From Kroppenstedtia eburnea (GTDB taxonomy: Bacteria > Bacillota > Bacilli > Thermoactinomycetales > DSM-45169): DNA of 64,000 bases. Positions 15,464-23,649 of the stretch are shown one piece after another (within the stretch, counting starts at the first letter, position 1; the number at the start of each line of letters is the position of its first letter). The stretch is taken from the NCBI RefSeq assembly GCF_013282215.1, contig NZ_CP048103.1, positions 2,480,001 through 2,544,000 on the forward strand, read 5' to 3'. The notes under the pieces were generated by a model. That model did not search any database. It was not told the DNA's origin and saw only the letters and a list, made by a program, of their open reading frames with translations. The position numbers were made by a program, and so were the translations under genes.

Positions 15464-16573
15464 TTACATATAATGAAAAGGATTGGTATCCACCCGGGTC
15501 ACCTGCACCGGCACTTCCCGCAGACGGGCATCCTCTTTCAGCTTCTGTCCGATCCGGTCCAGCACGAGATGCTCCACATGATGGCCCGGATCCAACAAGG
15601 TGAGGCCGTCGGCCAGAGCATCCAATGCGGTATGATGATCCAGATCCCCGGTGATGTATACATCCGCCCCCAACGCTTTTGCTTCCGGATAATAACGTCC
15701 TCCGGAGCCGCCCAGGACAGCCACCCTGGATACCTCCCGCTCTCCGTCCCCCACCATGCGCAATCCGGGGATTCGGTAGGCTTCTTTCAACTTTAGAGCC
15801 AACTCTTTCAACTTCATCTTTCGGGGCAACATCCCCACCCGCCCCAATCCGTCCACTTCTCCCGGCAGATCGAGGGGGTAGAGATCATAGGCCGGCTCTT
15901 CATAAGGGTGGGCTTCCATCATGGCAGTGATCACCTGATCCCGGATCTCCCGGGTAATCACCGTTTCCAGCCTCATTTCCCGCACCTGTTCCAATTCCCC
16001 CTGCTTTCCGATGAAGGGATTTGTCCCCGCCTCCGGCAGGAAGGTGCCGGTTCCCTCCAGATTGAAGGTGCAATGACTGTAGTTTCCGATCCAGCCGGCA
16101 CCGGCCTCACACACTGCCCGCAATACCTGATCGTGGTGAGTTTCCGGTATGAAGACCACCAGTTTTTGAAGTTGCCGGGTCCGGGTGGGGATCATCACCC
16201 GGGTCTGTTCCAGCCCCAGCTTTTCACACAGGACATCATTCACCCCGTCCCGGGCGGAATCCAGATTGGTATGTGCGATAAAGACATGAAGATCATGCTT
16301 GAGGAGCTTGGCATAGAGGCGACCGGCCGGCTTATCCGTCCGCAGATCCTTGAGCGGACGGAAGATCACCGCGTGGTGGGCAACAATCCAGTTGGCTCCC
16401 ATCCGGATCGCCTCATCCACCACTTCTTCCGTCACATCCAATGCCAACAGAACCCCGTCAACATGCGCTTCCGGGTCCCCCACCTGCAGTCCGATGCGAT
16501 CATTTTCCACCGCCAGCGACACAGGGGCCCACTCTTCCATCACCCGGATTAAATCCTTTCCTCTGACAGCCAT
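15464..16573 (-). CDS. Nif3-like dinuclear metal-centre hexameric protein (YqfO family)
   Basis: 369 residues, matching the long Bacillus YqfO form in which a PII/CutA-like domain (roughly residues 130-230) splits the Nif3 domain. Metal-binding parts are WIVAHHAVIFRPLKDL and HTNLDSARDGVND at the N-terminal side, and GGSGGRYYPEA and GDLDHHTALDA at the C-terminal side. ATG 16573 follows GGGAGGAGGTACAATC. The start overlaps the end of trmK, so the two are translationally coupled, as in B. subtilis. The molecular function of the family is not settled. Confidence 0.93.
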   Translation of the reverse strand: MAVRGKDLIRVMEEWAPVSLAVENDRIGLQVGDPEAHVDGVLLALDVTEEVVDEAIRMGANWIVAHHAVIFRPLKDLRTDKPAGRLYAKLLKHDLHVFIAHTNLDSARDGVNDVLCEKLGLEQTRVMIPTRTRQLQKLVVFIPETHHDQVLRAVCEAGAGWIGNYSHCTFNLEGTGTFLPEAGTNPFIGKQGELEQVREMRLETVITREIRDQVITAMMEAHPYEEPAYDLYPLDLPGEVDGLGRVGMLPRKMKLKELALKLKEAYRIPGLRMVGDGEREVSRVAVLGGSGGRYYPEAKALGADVYITGDLDHHTALDALADGLTLLDPGHHVEHLVLDRIGQKLKEDARLREVPVQVTRVDTNPFHYM

Positions 16574-17298
16574 GATTGTACCTCCTCCCATTGACGCCGC
16601 CGGGCATTCATCTCTTCCCGTCGCCGGGCGGCTTCTGGTGAACGTGCCGATTGAAGGCCGGCCAGGATCCGGTTCAACCCCTGCAGTTCTTCCCTCACCT
16701 TCTCCCCCAACAAGGGATGACGATCTCTCCACAGCAAGGGTCCAAGCTGCAGAGCCTGTTCATGTGTCAGGGGAAGTCCTTTGTAGGGGGAGCGGGCATC
16801 CCCCTGTCGGGCGGAGATGATTTCATACAGGATTCCCCCTTCTTTCACCAGATCTTCCCCGTCGATTTCCCAGCCGTGATCCAGCAGCCAGGCACGGACC
16901 CGATCCCCGTTGTTGTTGGGTTGCAACACCAATCTTTCCACTCCGTGAAGCCGATCTTGCCCCCGGGACAGAATGGAGCTGATCAAGACACCCCCCATTC
17001 CCGCCAATACCACCACATCTGCCTCGTCCCGCCGCAGAACACTCAGTCCGTCCCCGAGCCGAACCTCGACCTGGCCCGTCAACCCCTGGGTCTTGATTCG
17101 TCTGCATGCATTTTCAAAAGGGCCCCGGTTGACTTCCCCGGCAATTCCCTGTTTCAAGTCCCCCTGCCGGGCGAGGAAGATCAGCAGCAATCCGTGATCC
17201 GACCCGATATCCGCCACCACCCGGCCGGGGGGAATCCGGGCGGCCACCGCCGCCAGTCGATCGGAGATGTGGTGCCATCCGTTATCCTCCCTCCCCAC
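16549..17298 (-). CDS. trmK: tRNA (adenine(22)-N1)-methyltransferase TrmK
   Basis: About 249 residues. It has the class I methyltransferase SAM site VVADIGSDHGLLLIFLA and the family motif VVLAGMGGVLI, followed by ERLVLQPNNN. The C-terminal part is a helical domain. TrmK methylates N1 of A22 in tRNA. GTG at 17298 is chosen behind GAGGGGG; an ATG at 17340 gives a 14-residue longer basic leader and remains possible. A tandem ATGAGAGGACGAA repeat lies at this alternative start. The gene overlaps nif3. Confidence 0.92.
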   Translation of the reverse strand: MGREDNGWHHISDRLAAVAARIPPGRVVADIGSDHGLLLIFLARQGDLKQGIAGEVNRGPFENACRRIKTQGLTGQVEVRLGDGLSVLRRDEADVVVLAGMGGVLISSILSRGQDRLHGVERLVLQPNNNGDRVRAWLLDHGWEIDGEDLVKEGGILYEIISARQGDARSPYKGLPLTHEQALQLGPLLWRDRHPLLGEKVREELQGLNRILAGLQSARSPEAARRREEMNARRRQWEEVQSWLSEERI

Positions 17299-17339
17299 TC
17301 TTTCACCCCCTCGTTTCGTCCTCTCATTTCGTCCTCTCA

Positions 17340-18101
17340 TTATAACGAATCCGGGGGTGCAAATTCAGGTTCTTTTTCGCTCTTCCAGTTCAGAACGGAG
17401 AGCACGGGCAAATGATCGGAAGGACATCCCGGGGTGACCACCACAGATGCCGTCTCCCGGTGAAAATGACGGGAGCAAAAAATATAATCAATCCGTTTGC
17501 GGGGGGAGGGACAAGGGTAGGTGGAAGCGGACACCCCGGACTCCCCCAGAGTATCCAGAAGAAAGGGGGCGAGACGGGTCACTGCCGGCCGACGGGGGGT
17601 CACATTCCAGTCTCCCAAGGCCACCACCGGTTGAGCCGGATCCCGGCATTCCTCCAGCAACAGATCCACCTGCTGTCTCCGCATCCAGGGATTGAGTCCC
17701 ATATGGGTCACGACCACCCGGATGGAAACCGTCTCCCCCGGAGGGATCCATTCAGCCACCAGCAAGGCACGGGGCTCTTCCCCCCTGCGTTCCACCCGCC
17801 GGTTGCGTACATGGTGCACCTCACCCTTGAACAAGAGTCCGTTCCCGTAACCCGCCGTCTCCCCCGCCACTTCGGTGTGACGGATCGCCGGTCCGAACAG
17901 GGATTCCATTCCCAGACGTTCCGCCAACCAACCCAACTGATCCGTAAAAGCGCTTCGGCGGTGAAACCGGACATCCACTTCGTTCAGTCCCACCAGATCC
18001 GGGGCTTCCCTTTCAATGACCCGGGCGATCCGCTCCAGATCGAGGCGCCCGTCGCAACCCAATCCGTGACGGATGTTGTAACCCATCAACTTCACCCTCA
18101 T
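17340..18101 (-). CDS. endonuclease/exonuclease/phosphatase family protein
   Basis: 253 residues with the EEP fold. The first strand is KLMGYNIRHG with metal-contact Asn. DLVGLNEVDVR carries the metal-binding Glu. VVTHMGLN and LGDWNVTP hold the Asp/Asn pair, and GCPSDHLPVLSVL has the terminal catalytic Asp-His. The substrate could be nucleic acid, phosphoinositide or another phosphodiester and cannot be told here. ATG 18101 follows GGAAGGTGG. It abuts trmK, with its stop at the alternative trmK start. Confidence 0.88.
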   Translation of the reverse strand: MRVKLMGYNIRHGLGCDGRLDLERIARVIEREAPDLVGLNEVDVRFHRRSAFTDQLGWLAERLGMESLFGPAIRHTEVAGETAGYGNGLLFKGEVHHVRNRRVERRGEEPRALLVAEWIPPGETVSIRVVVTHMGLNPWMRRQQVDLLLEECRDPAQPVVALGDWNVTPRRPAVTRLAPFLLDTLGESGVSASTYPCPSPRKRIDYIFCSRHFHRETASVVVTPGCPSDHLPVLSVLNWKSEKEPEFAPPDSL

Positions 18102-18208
18102 TTCCACCTTCCACGATGTATTCCTTTCATTTTATGCACTTTTTTTCCGATATCGGAACCCGCCCCATGCCGGTGCATAGGATGTTGAAAAAGGAGGGAC
18201 GGCCCGAG

Positions 18209-18412
18209 ATGGCTGTCGCCAATCAGATCTTCAATGCCAAGCTGTTAAATGTGTCCCAGACCGGTAACATCAATATCGGGGATTGTGTCAACGTCGGAAA
18301 ACATTTTAACGTCAAGAATCTCGGTGGCTCCTCCCCTGTCGGCGATTTCGCAGCCAACATCCAGGGCGGTGCCAACCAGTTCATCGATCCGGATGTGATC
18401 GATCAGGTTTAG
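18209..18412 (+). CDS. GerPF-like spore germination protein
   Basis: A 67-residue protein of the GerPA/GerPF family: hydrophobic, Asn/Gly-rich and ending in ANQFIDPDVIDQV, close to the FDPDVxDQ ending of GerPF. In Bacillus these proteins act in the spore coat and allow germinants through. ATG 18209 is nine bases after GGAGGGA. It is the only nearby plus-strand gene. Its TAG stop coincides with the left end of repeat copy D. Confidence 0.8.
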   Translation: MAVANQIFNAKLLNVSQTGNINIGDCVNVGKHFNVKNLGGSSPVGDFAANIQGGANQFIDPDVIDQV

Positions 18413-18541
18413 GGTGTGTCTGACTGGGCCGAGTCGGTCGGGATTGGGTTTCACATGACCTTCCGTTGTTCTTACGAGCCAAAGTCATTCCATGTGAAAC
18501 CCAACCCTCCCTTGTGAACGACTTTTTCACAACTCTTCTAG
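18409..18541 (+). repeat. interspersed repeat copy D (no internal module)
   Basis: TTAGGGTGTGTCTGA-type left end (slightly shortened spacer), internal arms around GGGTTTCACATG and CATGTGAAACCC, no module, and right end TTTTTCACAACTCTTCTAG. It lies between the converging GerPF-like and M1 peptidase genes. Confidence 0.93.
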
Positions 18542-18546
18542 TAAAA

Positions 18547-18582
18547 GAGTGAGGACCGGCATCTGTGCCGGTCCTCACTTTA
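18547..18582 (-). terminator. bidirectional intrinsic terminator
   Basis: A perfect 13-bp stem (18549-18561 with 18566-18578) with a TCTG loop. It serves the M1 peptidase gene on the minus strand and could serve the GerPF-like gene on the plus strand. Confidence 0.88.
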
Positions 18583-20031
18583 TGATGCCCCTTTCTGCTT
18601 TCCGGATTTGGGATTCGGTTTAAAAAAGAGCCACCGGTCGAAGAAAGGTTGAAGATCCTTGCCCGCCACCTCATTGGCCACACGGATGAAATCTTCCGTG
18701 GTGGCTGTTTGGAATCGGTAGCGACTGTAATAGGTGCTCAGGATTTTCATCACTTGATCCTTCCCCAGCTCGTCCATCAAGGCCCACATCATCGCGGCGG
18801 GCCGGGTATACACCATCAGACCGTAGATGGGATCGGAGTATTTGTAAAGGGACTCAACGGAGGTGACCCCTTTTTCCTTATGGATTTGGTCCGTTCTTTC
18901 CGCCGCTTTGACCAATAACCCCCGTTCATCTTCTCCCATCTTCTCCTGCATGAACAGAAACTCGGAAAAGGTGGTCAATCCTTCGTCCAGCCAGGGCTCC
19001 TTCACTTGGTTGTTTCCGACTACGGCGTACCACCACTGATGGGCCAACTCATGGGCAACCACATTGACAGCGGGGCGCTCCCCTTTGCGGGTGGGGATTT
19101 TATCCACCGAGGTCACCAACCCGGGGTATTCCATACCGGCGATCCCGTAACCCGTCTCCCCCAAAACCACGTCCACTTCTTTGTAAGGATAGGGACCGAA
19201 GCGTTTGCTGAAAAACTCCATCCCGGAAACGGCGGCGTCGTGAAGCTCCTGGGCCACATCCTCCATTCCCTTGAGATACCACAGATTGACCTGGATCTCC
19301 CCCGCTTTTCCTTCCACGGGTTCATAATCCTTGGAGATAACCGCCGCAAAGTCGCGAACCCGGTCCTGTCTCAGGGTCACCGGTTTCATCACCGGATCCC
19401 GGGAATCGCTGGCGGTGGTGATCAGCCGGTACCCCTCCGGCACCTCAAAGGTAACCTCAAAATCGGAGATCCGGGTGTAGAATGGATCCCCCGTGGTCGT
19501 ATAGGGATCGGTATGCCATCCTTCTTTGTCCTTCACCGCCAGCATCGGGTACCATTGAGCCAGAAAAGCGGTGTTCTTATATTGATTCAGCCGGGTTCCC
19601 CCTTTGGGCAATTTCAGTTCATAATCCATTTTCACCTGCACGGACTGTCCCGGTTGCACCGGCTTGGGAAGGCGAACCTCCAACAAGGTTTCCTTCGTCT
19701 GTTGGATAGCTTTCACACCATCCGCCTTGACATTTTTCACCTTCAAATACCCCGGTTGCTTCGGCTTGGATTCCTTCCCCCATTTCCAGTTGGCGAAAGC
19801 GTTGGGGTAGAGGTGAAAATAAAGACGGGTCATCGGTTCACCGGTCACCGGAACCTTCACCGACAGATCTCCCGTCACCTTGGCTGTCTGATCATCGTAT
19901 TTGGCCCGAATGGAATACCGGGGTCTCTCCGGCTGTTCACCGGGGGTCTGCCCCTCCGCTTGGCCCACTCCCACGAAAAGCGACCCCAGCATCGAAATCA
20001 GGGTCAAACATGACAAAAAGCGACGCTTCAT
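18580..20031 (-). CDS. secreted M1 family zinc metallopeptidase
   Basis: 483 residues with a signal peptide (FLSCLTLISMLGSLFVGVG). It has the M1 zinc motif HELAHQWW and, 18 residues on, the third ligand Glu in WLDEGLTTFSE, preceded by the substrate-binding GIAGMEYPGLV. It lacks the C-terminal helical domain of long aminopeptidase N proteins, as do other short secreted bacterial forms. It probably trims peptides outside the cell. ATG 20031 follows GGGAGTGGG. A promoter is not obvious, and repeat copy E lies upstream. Confidence 0.9.
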   Translation of the reverse strand: MKRRFLSCLTLISMLGSLFVGVGQAEGQTPGEQPERPRYSIRAKYDDQTAKVTGDLSVKVPVTGEPMTRLYFHLYPNAFANWKWGKESKPKQPGYLKVKNVKADGVKAIQQTKETLLEVRLPKPVQPGQSVQVKMDYELKLPKGGTRLNQYKNTAFLAQWYPMLAVKDKEGWHTDPYTTTGDPFYTRISDFEVTFEVPEGYRLITTASDSRDPVMKPVTLRQDRVRDFAAVISKDYEPVEGKAGEIQVNLWYLKGMEDVAQELHDAAVSGMEFFSKRFGPYPYKEVDVVLGETGYGIAGMEYPGLVTSVDKIPTRKGERPAVNVVAHELAHQWWYAVVGNNQVKEPWLDEGLTTFSEFLFMQEKMGEDERGLLVKAAERTDQIHKEKGVTSVESLYKYSDPIYGLMVYTRPAAMMWALMDELGKDQVMKILSTYYSRYRFQTATTEDFIRVANEVAGKDLQPFFDRWLFFKPNPKSGKQKGAS

Positions 20032-20141
20032 CCGTCCCACTCCCCGTTTCTGATGGAATCCTTTCCCACCTAGGATTACCATCCGGAGGCTTTTTATGAC
20101 AGAGGCGCCGCTGTGTTACAGTTATGATTGGAAAAAGCGTT

Positions 20142-20281
20142 CTGGAAACGTTGTGATTTATGCGTTCATGGCTGGTCGGGATGGGGTTTCACATGTCGTT
20201 TTCGTTGTTCTTACGAGCCAAAGTCACTCCAAGTGAAACCCAATCCTCCCTGCGATGTACTTTTTCACAACACTTTTTATA
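20142..20281 (+). repeat. interspersed repeat copy E (no internal module)
   Basis: Left end CTGGAAACGTTGTGATTTA, internal inverted repeat with one arm mutated (CCAAGTGAAACCC), no module, right end TTTTTCACAACACTTTTTA. The right end supplies the TAA stop of the HPPD gene on the opposite strand. Confidence 0.92.
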
Positions 20282-21398
20282 GGTTTCCCCGCCGCTCCTG
20301 CTCCCGCTCAATCGCTTCAAACAGGGCTTTGAAGTTGCCTTCACCGAAACCGCGGGCTCCTTTGCGCTGGATGATTTCAAAGAAGAGCGTCGGCCGGTCC
20401 ACGATCGGTTGGGTGAAGATCTGGAGCAGGTACCCCTCATCATCACGATCCACCAAAATCCGGTATTTGCGCAGTTCTTCCACAGCTTCGTCAATCTCCC
20501 CCACCCTACTGTGCAACTCGCTATAATAGGAGTCGGGGGTATCGAGGAACTCCACGCCTTTGGCTTTCAGCGCTTTCACCGTTTGGATGATATCCTTGGT
20601 GAAAAGGGCCACGTGCTGCACTCCGGGACCCCGGTAATACTCCAAATACTCCTCGATCTGAGATTTCTTCTTTCCTTCCGCCGGCTCGTTGATCGGGAAT
20701 TTGATGCGGCCGGTGCCGTTCTGCATCACCTTGGACATGAGGGCGGAGTATTCCGTGCTGATATCCTCATCCCGGAAGTGACGGAGCTCCTTGAAGCCCA
20801 GCACTTTCTCATAGTAGGAAACCCACTCTTCCATTCTCTCCACATTGCCGACGACATGATCCACCCCGAGCAACCCGGCATCTTCAAAGGGAATGGAGAA
20901 GTCCGCTTCCACAAACCCCGGGGCGAACACGCCATGGTAGTTTTTCCGCTCGACCAGGGTGTGAATCGTATCTCCATAGGTGCCGATGATCGCCTTTTTG
21001 ATCACCCCGTGGTCATCCTTCTCCTCCCAGGGCTCCCGGATGGAGATTCCCCCGCGGGAGACCGCCTCCCGGTATGCCGACTCCACGTCATCCACCTGCA
21101 GGGCGATATCCTTCACGCCGTCCCCATGGAGTTTGACAAACTCGGCGATCGGATGGTCTGGCGAAAAAGCACCGCTGATCACGAAGCGGATCTGCCCCTG
21201 TTCCAACACATAGGAAACCGTCTCCCGGCTGTTGGTCTCCAGTCCCTTATAGGCCACGGGACGAAAACCGTAGGTCTTGCAGAAAAAATGGGCGGCCTGT
21301 TTGGCATTGCCGCTGTAATACTCCAAGTAATCCACGTCCAGAATCGGCAGAAAATCTTCCACTTCCACTCCGGTCGGATTCACTTTCACTTCAGCCAT
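20277..21398 (-). CDS. hppD: 4-hydroxyphenylpyruvate dioxygenase
   Basis: 373 residues, full length for HPPD, which converts 4-hydroxyphenylpyruvate to homogentisate in tyrosine breakdown. It has two VOC domains. The Fe(II) ligands are visible as His in LLGVDHVVGNV, His in GVQHVALFT and Glu in PTLFFEIIQRKGARGFG. ATG 21398 follows GGGGTGG. Homogentisate dioxygenase and fumarylacetoacetase are not nearby. The stop codon lies in repeat copy E, so the last residues may have been reset by the insertion. Confidence 0.95.
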   Translation of the reverse strand: MAEVKVNPTGVEVEDFLPILDVDYLEYYSGNAKQAAHFFCKTYGFRPVAYKGLETNSRETVSYVLEQGQIRFVISGAFSPDHPIAEFVKLHGDGVKDIALQVDDVESAYREAVSRGGISIREPWEEKDDHGVIKKAIIGTYGDTIHTLVERKNYHGVFAPGFVEADFSIPFEDAGLLGVDHVVGNVERMEEWVSYYEKVLGFKELRHFRDEDISTEYSALMSKVMQNGTGRIKFPINEPAEGKKKSQIEEYLEYYRGPGVQHVALFTKDIIQTVKALKAKGVEFLDTPDSYYSELHSRVGEIDEAVEELRKYRILVDRDDEGYLLQIFTQPIVDRPTLFFEIIQRKGARGFGEGNFKALFEAIEREQERRGNL

Positions 21399-21530
21399 TT
21401 CATCCACCCCTGTCTGAAAGTTGCTCACCTTCAGATTACCGGAGCGCAAAGGAAGCCCGCAAGCATACGAAGAAGCGCGTTAACGCTTTATTCAGGCAGA
21501 TTGAAACCGCGGCTTAAGGGATCACAGCTA

Positions 21531-21712
21531 TTCGGGTGTGTCTGGTCATATCCGGGTCGGTCGGGATTGGGTTTCACATTCCATTCCGCCGTTCTTCCGA
21601 GCCAAAGTCATTCCATATAAAACCCAACCCTCCCATAGCGAGACCGGGGAGCGAAGCGACCCTGGCGAGACTTGTGCCCTGTGGGTATGACGATATTTTT
21701 CCACGCTTCCAA
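21531..21712 (+). repeat. interspersed repeat copy F (one internal module)
   Basis: GGGTGTGTCTGG-type left end, arm GGGTTTCACATTCC, right arm degraded to CCATATAAAACCC, one module, and a decayed right end. The following 160 bp up to the flavoprotein gene hold no recognisable gene. A minus-strand frame there runs into the repeat and has no known relatives that I recognise. Confidence 0.9.
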
Positions 21713-21875
21713 CGTATATTGCATTGAGAAACCGGATGGTACCCGCCTTCGCTTTGCCACTTGAATGACCAGACATGCCCCAATCCGGTTAAGTAAGCCA
21801 GCAAGTTTGCAATCGCTTCGGCGCTGCGGGTCAAGCCATACCTCCAATTAACCAGTAACTCCTGTTGCAAAATGT

Positions 21876-22793
21876 TTATCCGTTTCTCTTCCAAGCCTCC
21901 ATATTCAATTCATTGTTTATAGCCGCAGCGGCAAATGCGCCCATCGAGGCGGCAGCTATGGCCTGATGCAGTCGCGATGCCGCATCCCCGGCGCTATAAA
22001 CGCCCGGAACGTTCGTTTTCCCGAAATCGTCGACAACAATCGTCCCTGATTCCGTAATCTGGCATCCGATGGCTTGCGGCAAGTCTGTTCCCGTAACCAG
22101 CTCCGGTTTAAAAAAGATCCCCCTGCATGGGATGGTCGTCCCGTCTGCGAGAACAACTTGCTGCACCATCCCGGCGGTTGAGTCGATGGACCGGATCGGC
22201 GATTCGAATACGGGGACATGATGCCGACGGAGTTCCTCGCGCTCGGCGTCTGTCAGCTCGTCGGGGCCGTTCGTGCAGATGGTAAAACGGTTCGTCCATC
22301 CGGAGATCAATGGAGCGAAATGCATCAGTTCAGCCCCCTTGCTAATGATGACAAGCGGCTGATCCCTTAACTCCCAGCCGTCACAATACGGGCAGACGAA
22401 GGCACTTTTACCGTATACCTCCGCCAGTCCGGGAATGTCCAATGGCCGATCTTTCATTCCGACAGCAAACAGCAACTTTTTGCTTGCAAAGGTGTTTCCT
22501 TGCGCAGTCTCAATTTGGAACTGGCCGTCCGTGCCCGCAATCGACACGGCCAGTTCCGCCACAATAGAGACGGAGGGATAGGCGCCGATCTCTTCCTGTG
22601 CAATCCGCCGGAATTCGCCGGGACTGATCCCGTCGCGGGTAAGAAACCCGTGGGTCTCGCGAGTCACTGCGTTGCGGGGACGGCCTTCATCAATCACCGC
22701 CACCTTTTTCCTCGCTCTTCCCAGCACGAGGGCGGCATTCAAACCTGCCGGGCCTCCGCCAATAATCGCCACATCGAGCAGTTGTTTATCCAT
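21876..22793 (-). CDS. thioredoxin reductase-like FAD/NAD(P) oxidoreductase
   Basis: 305 residues of the TrxB family. The FAD site is IIGGGPAGLNAALVLGRA and the redox-active pair is CPYC at 134-137. A second nucleotide site is near LVIISKGAELM and the end motif GVYSAGDAA. The CPYC instead of CATC and a weak NAD(P) fingerprint place it among TrxB-like proteins found beside redox regulators, not with housekeeping TrxB. It is preceded by an Rrf2 regulator and shares a putative operator with it. ATG 22793 follows GGAGGTG. Confidence 0.87.
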   Translation of the reverse strand: MDKQLLDVAIIGGGPAGLNAALVLGRARKKVAVIDEGRPRNAVTRETHGFLTRDGISPGEFRRIAQEEIGAYPSVSIVAELAVSIAGTDGQFQIETAQGNTFASKKLLFAVGMKDRPLDIPGLAEVYGKSAFVCPYCDGWELRDQPLVIISKGAELMHFAPLISGWTNRFTICTNGPDELTDAEREELRRHHVPVFESPIRSIDSTAGMVQQVVLADGTTIPCRGIFFKPELVTGTDLPQAIGCQITESGTIVVDDFGKTNVPGVYSAGDAASRLHQAIAAASMGAFAAAAINNELNMEAWKRNG

Positions 22794-22816
22794 GCATCAG
22801 GCACCTCCATAGATCT

Positions 22817-22832
22817 TTGATATCCATAATTG
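22817..22832 (-). promoter_or_regulatory. putative Rrf2 operator before the flavoprotein gene
   Basis: TATCCATAAT at 22821-22830 recurs at 23380-23389 before the regulator gene. Such a shared word between a regulator and its neighbour suggests a binding site. A perfect palindrome, CAAGAAGTG-TAT-CACTTCTTG (22839-22859), lies beside it at the regulator's stop codon. Confidence 0.45.
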
Positions 22833-22848
22833 AAATGCAAGAAGTGTA

Positions 22849-23331
22849 TCACTTCTTGTTTACAGGATCCCTCTCTTTGAAAGCTTCATCCAGCACCGAC
22901 TGAATCGTATGTTCCCGCAAGTATTGATACAGATGCTGTTCAGCGCCGTCCATCACCTTTTTAACCAGACATTCACTGTTTCCTTGACAATCGCGATCCC
23001 GGTCCGCAGCTCTCTCTTCAGCTAACAACCGATGCTGCTTCGAATTCAGAGTCGAGCATTCAAACAGCGATTGCCGGCCTTCGATCACGAGGATCACCTC
23101 AAGAAATGTAATCTGCCCGGCCGGCCGTGCAAGCTCGTAACCGCCGTTCACCCCCGGCACGGCGCGTACGATGCAATCCCGCCTCAACTTGGACATGATT
23201 TTGGATAAGTAGCTTTCCGAAACGCCAAGTGACGCAGATAACTCCTTGATTCCGATGTTGCGACGATGCTCCGAGTGAGCCAAATGAATCAAGGCGTGCA
23301 GAGCGTAATCGGTGCTTTTGGAAAACTGTAT
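22849..23331 (-). CDS. Rrf2 family transcriptional regulator with likely Fe-S cysteines
   Basis: About 160 residues. The Rrf2 winged helix is STDYALHALIHLA...GVSESYLSKIMSKL with VNGGYELARPA. Three cysteines (99, 122 and 128 counted from the longest frame; C..DCQGNSEC) match the cluster-binding triad of IscR/NsrR-type sensors. Start: TTG at 23352 precedes the ribosome site, whereas GGGAAGGGAGGAAG is well placed for an ATA codon at 23331, exactly where homologues begin (QFSKSTDYAL). It is upstream of, and probably controls, the flavoprotein gene. Confidence 0.85.
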   Translation of the reverse strand: MQFSKSTDYALHALIHLAHSEHRRNIGIKELSASLGVSESYLSKIMSKLRRDCIVRAVPGVNGGYELARPAGQITFLEVILVIEGRQSLFECSTLNSKQHRLLAEERAADRDRDCQGNSECLVKKVMDGAEQHLYQYLREHTIQSVLDEAFKERDPVNKK

Positions 23332-23352
23332 GTTAACTTCCTCCCTTCCCAA

Positions 23353-23390
23353 GATGGATATCTATTACGGACCTCTTATATCCATAATAG
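23353..23390 (-). promoter_or_regulatory. putative operator/promoter of the Rrf2 gene
   Basis: Two facing copies of a similar word, GGATATCTATTA (23356-23367) and TATATCCATAATAG (23377-23390), form an interrupted inverted repeat just upstream of the regulator. One copy recurs before the flavoprotein gene. This suggests autoregulation. Confidence 0.45.
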
Positions 23391-23531
23391 ACGATTCGTC
23401 TCCAATATGCAATGATCGGTTCCTCTGTTTGCAGAATATCCTCTTGCAGTGCTTCAGGAAACCATGCAAATTCGGGGGGTCTGCATGATCCATCCCCCGG
23501 CAACCCAACAAGCTGCTTGTCCGTTCTCCCT

Positions 23532-23592
23532 CTGGAAGCATAACTTAGTGCGTTCTTGGACGGTCGGGATGGGGTTTCACCTGACTCTTCAT
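23532..23592 (+). repeat. interspersed repeat copy G (truncated)
   Basis: Only the left end (CTGGAAGCATAACTTAGTG) and left arm (GGTCGGGATGGGGTTTCAC) remain. The right half is missing. The rest of the 300-bp gap holds the Rrf2 promoter region and the terminator of the synthetase gene. Confidence 0.82.
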
Positions 23593-23597
23593 AACGG

Positions 23598-23627
23598 TGA
23601 AAAACGGACCCGTCACCGGGGTCCGTA
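23598..23627 (-). terminator. intrinsic terminator of the acyl-CoA synthetase gene
   Basis: Stem ACGGACCC / GGGGTCCGT with T5 on the minus strand, about 25 bases after the stop codon. Confidence 0.82.
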
Positions 23628-23649
23628 GGTTTGTACAGATTCCATTCCT

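Noticed and set aside
16574-16732. N-terminal extension of the Nif3-like protein
   Set aside because: It lies within trmK. ATG 16573 has a near-perfect ribosome site and the right family length.
21574-21894. Minus-strand frame of 106 codons between repeat F and the flavoprotein gene
   Set aside because: Half of it is repeat sequence, and the rest has no known relative and no separate ribosome site. It could be a gene fragment, but this is not supported.
22839-22859. Palindrome CAAGAAGTG-TAT-CACTTCTTG as a terminator of the Rrf2 gene
   Set aside because: No T run follows it on either strand, and the flavoprotein gene continues directly. An operator or RNA-processing role is more likely.
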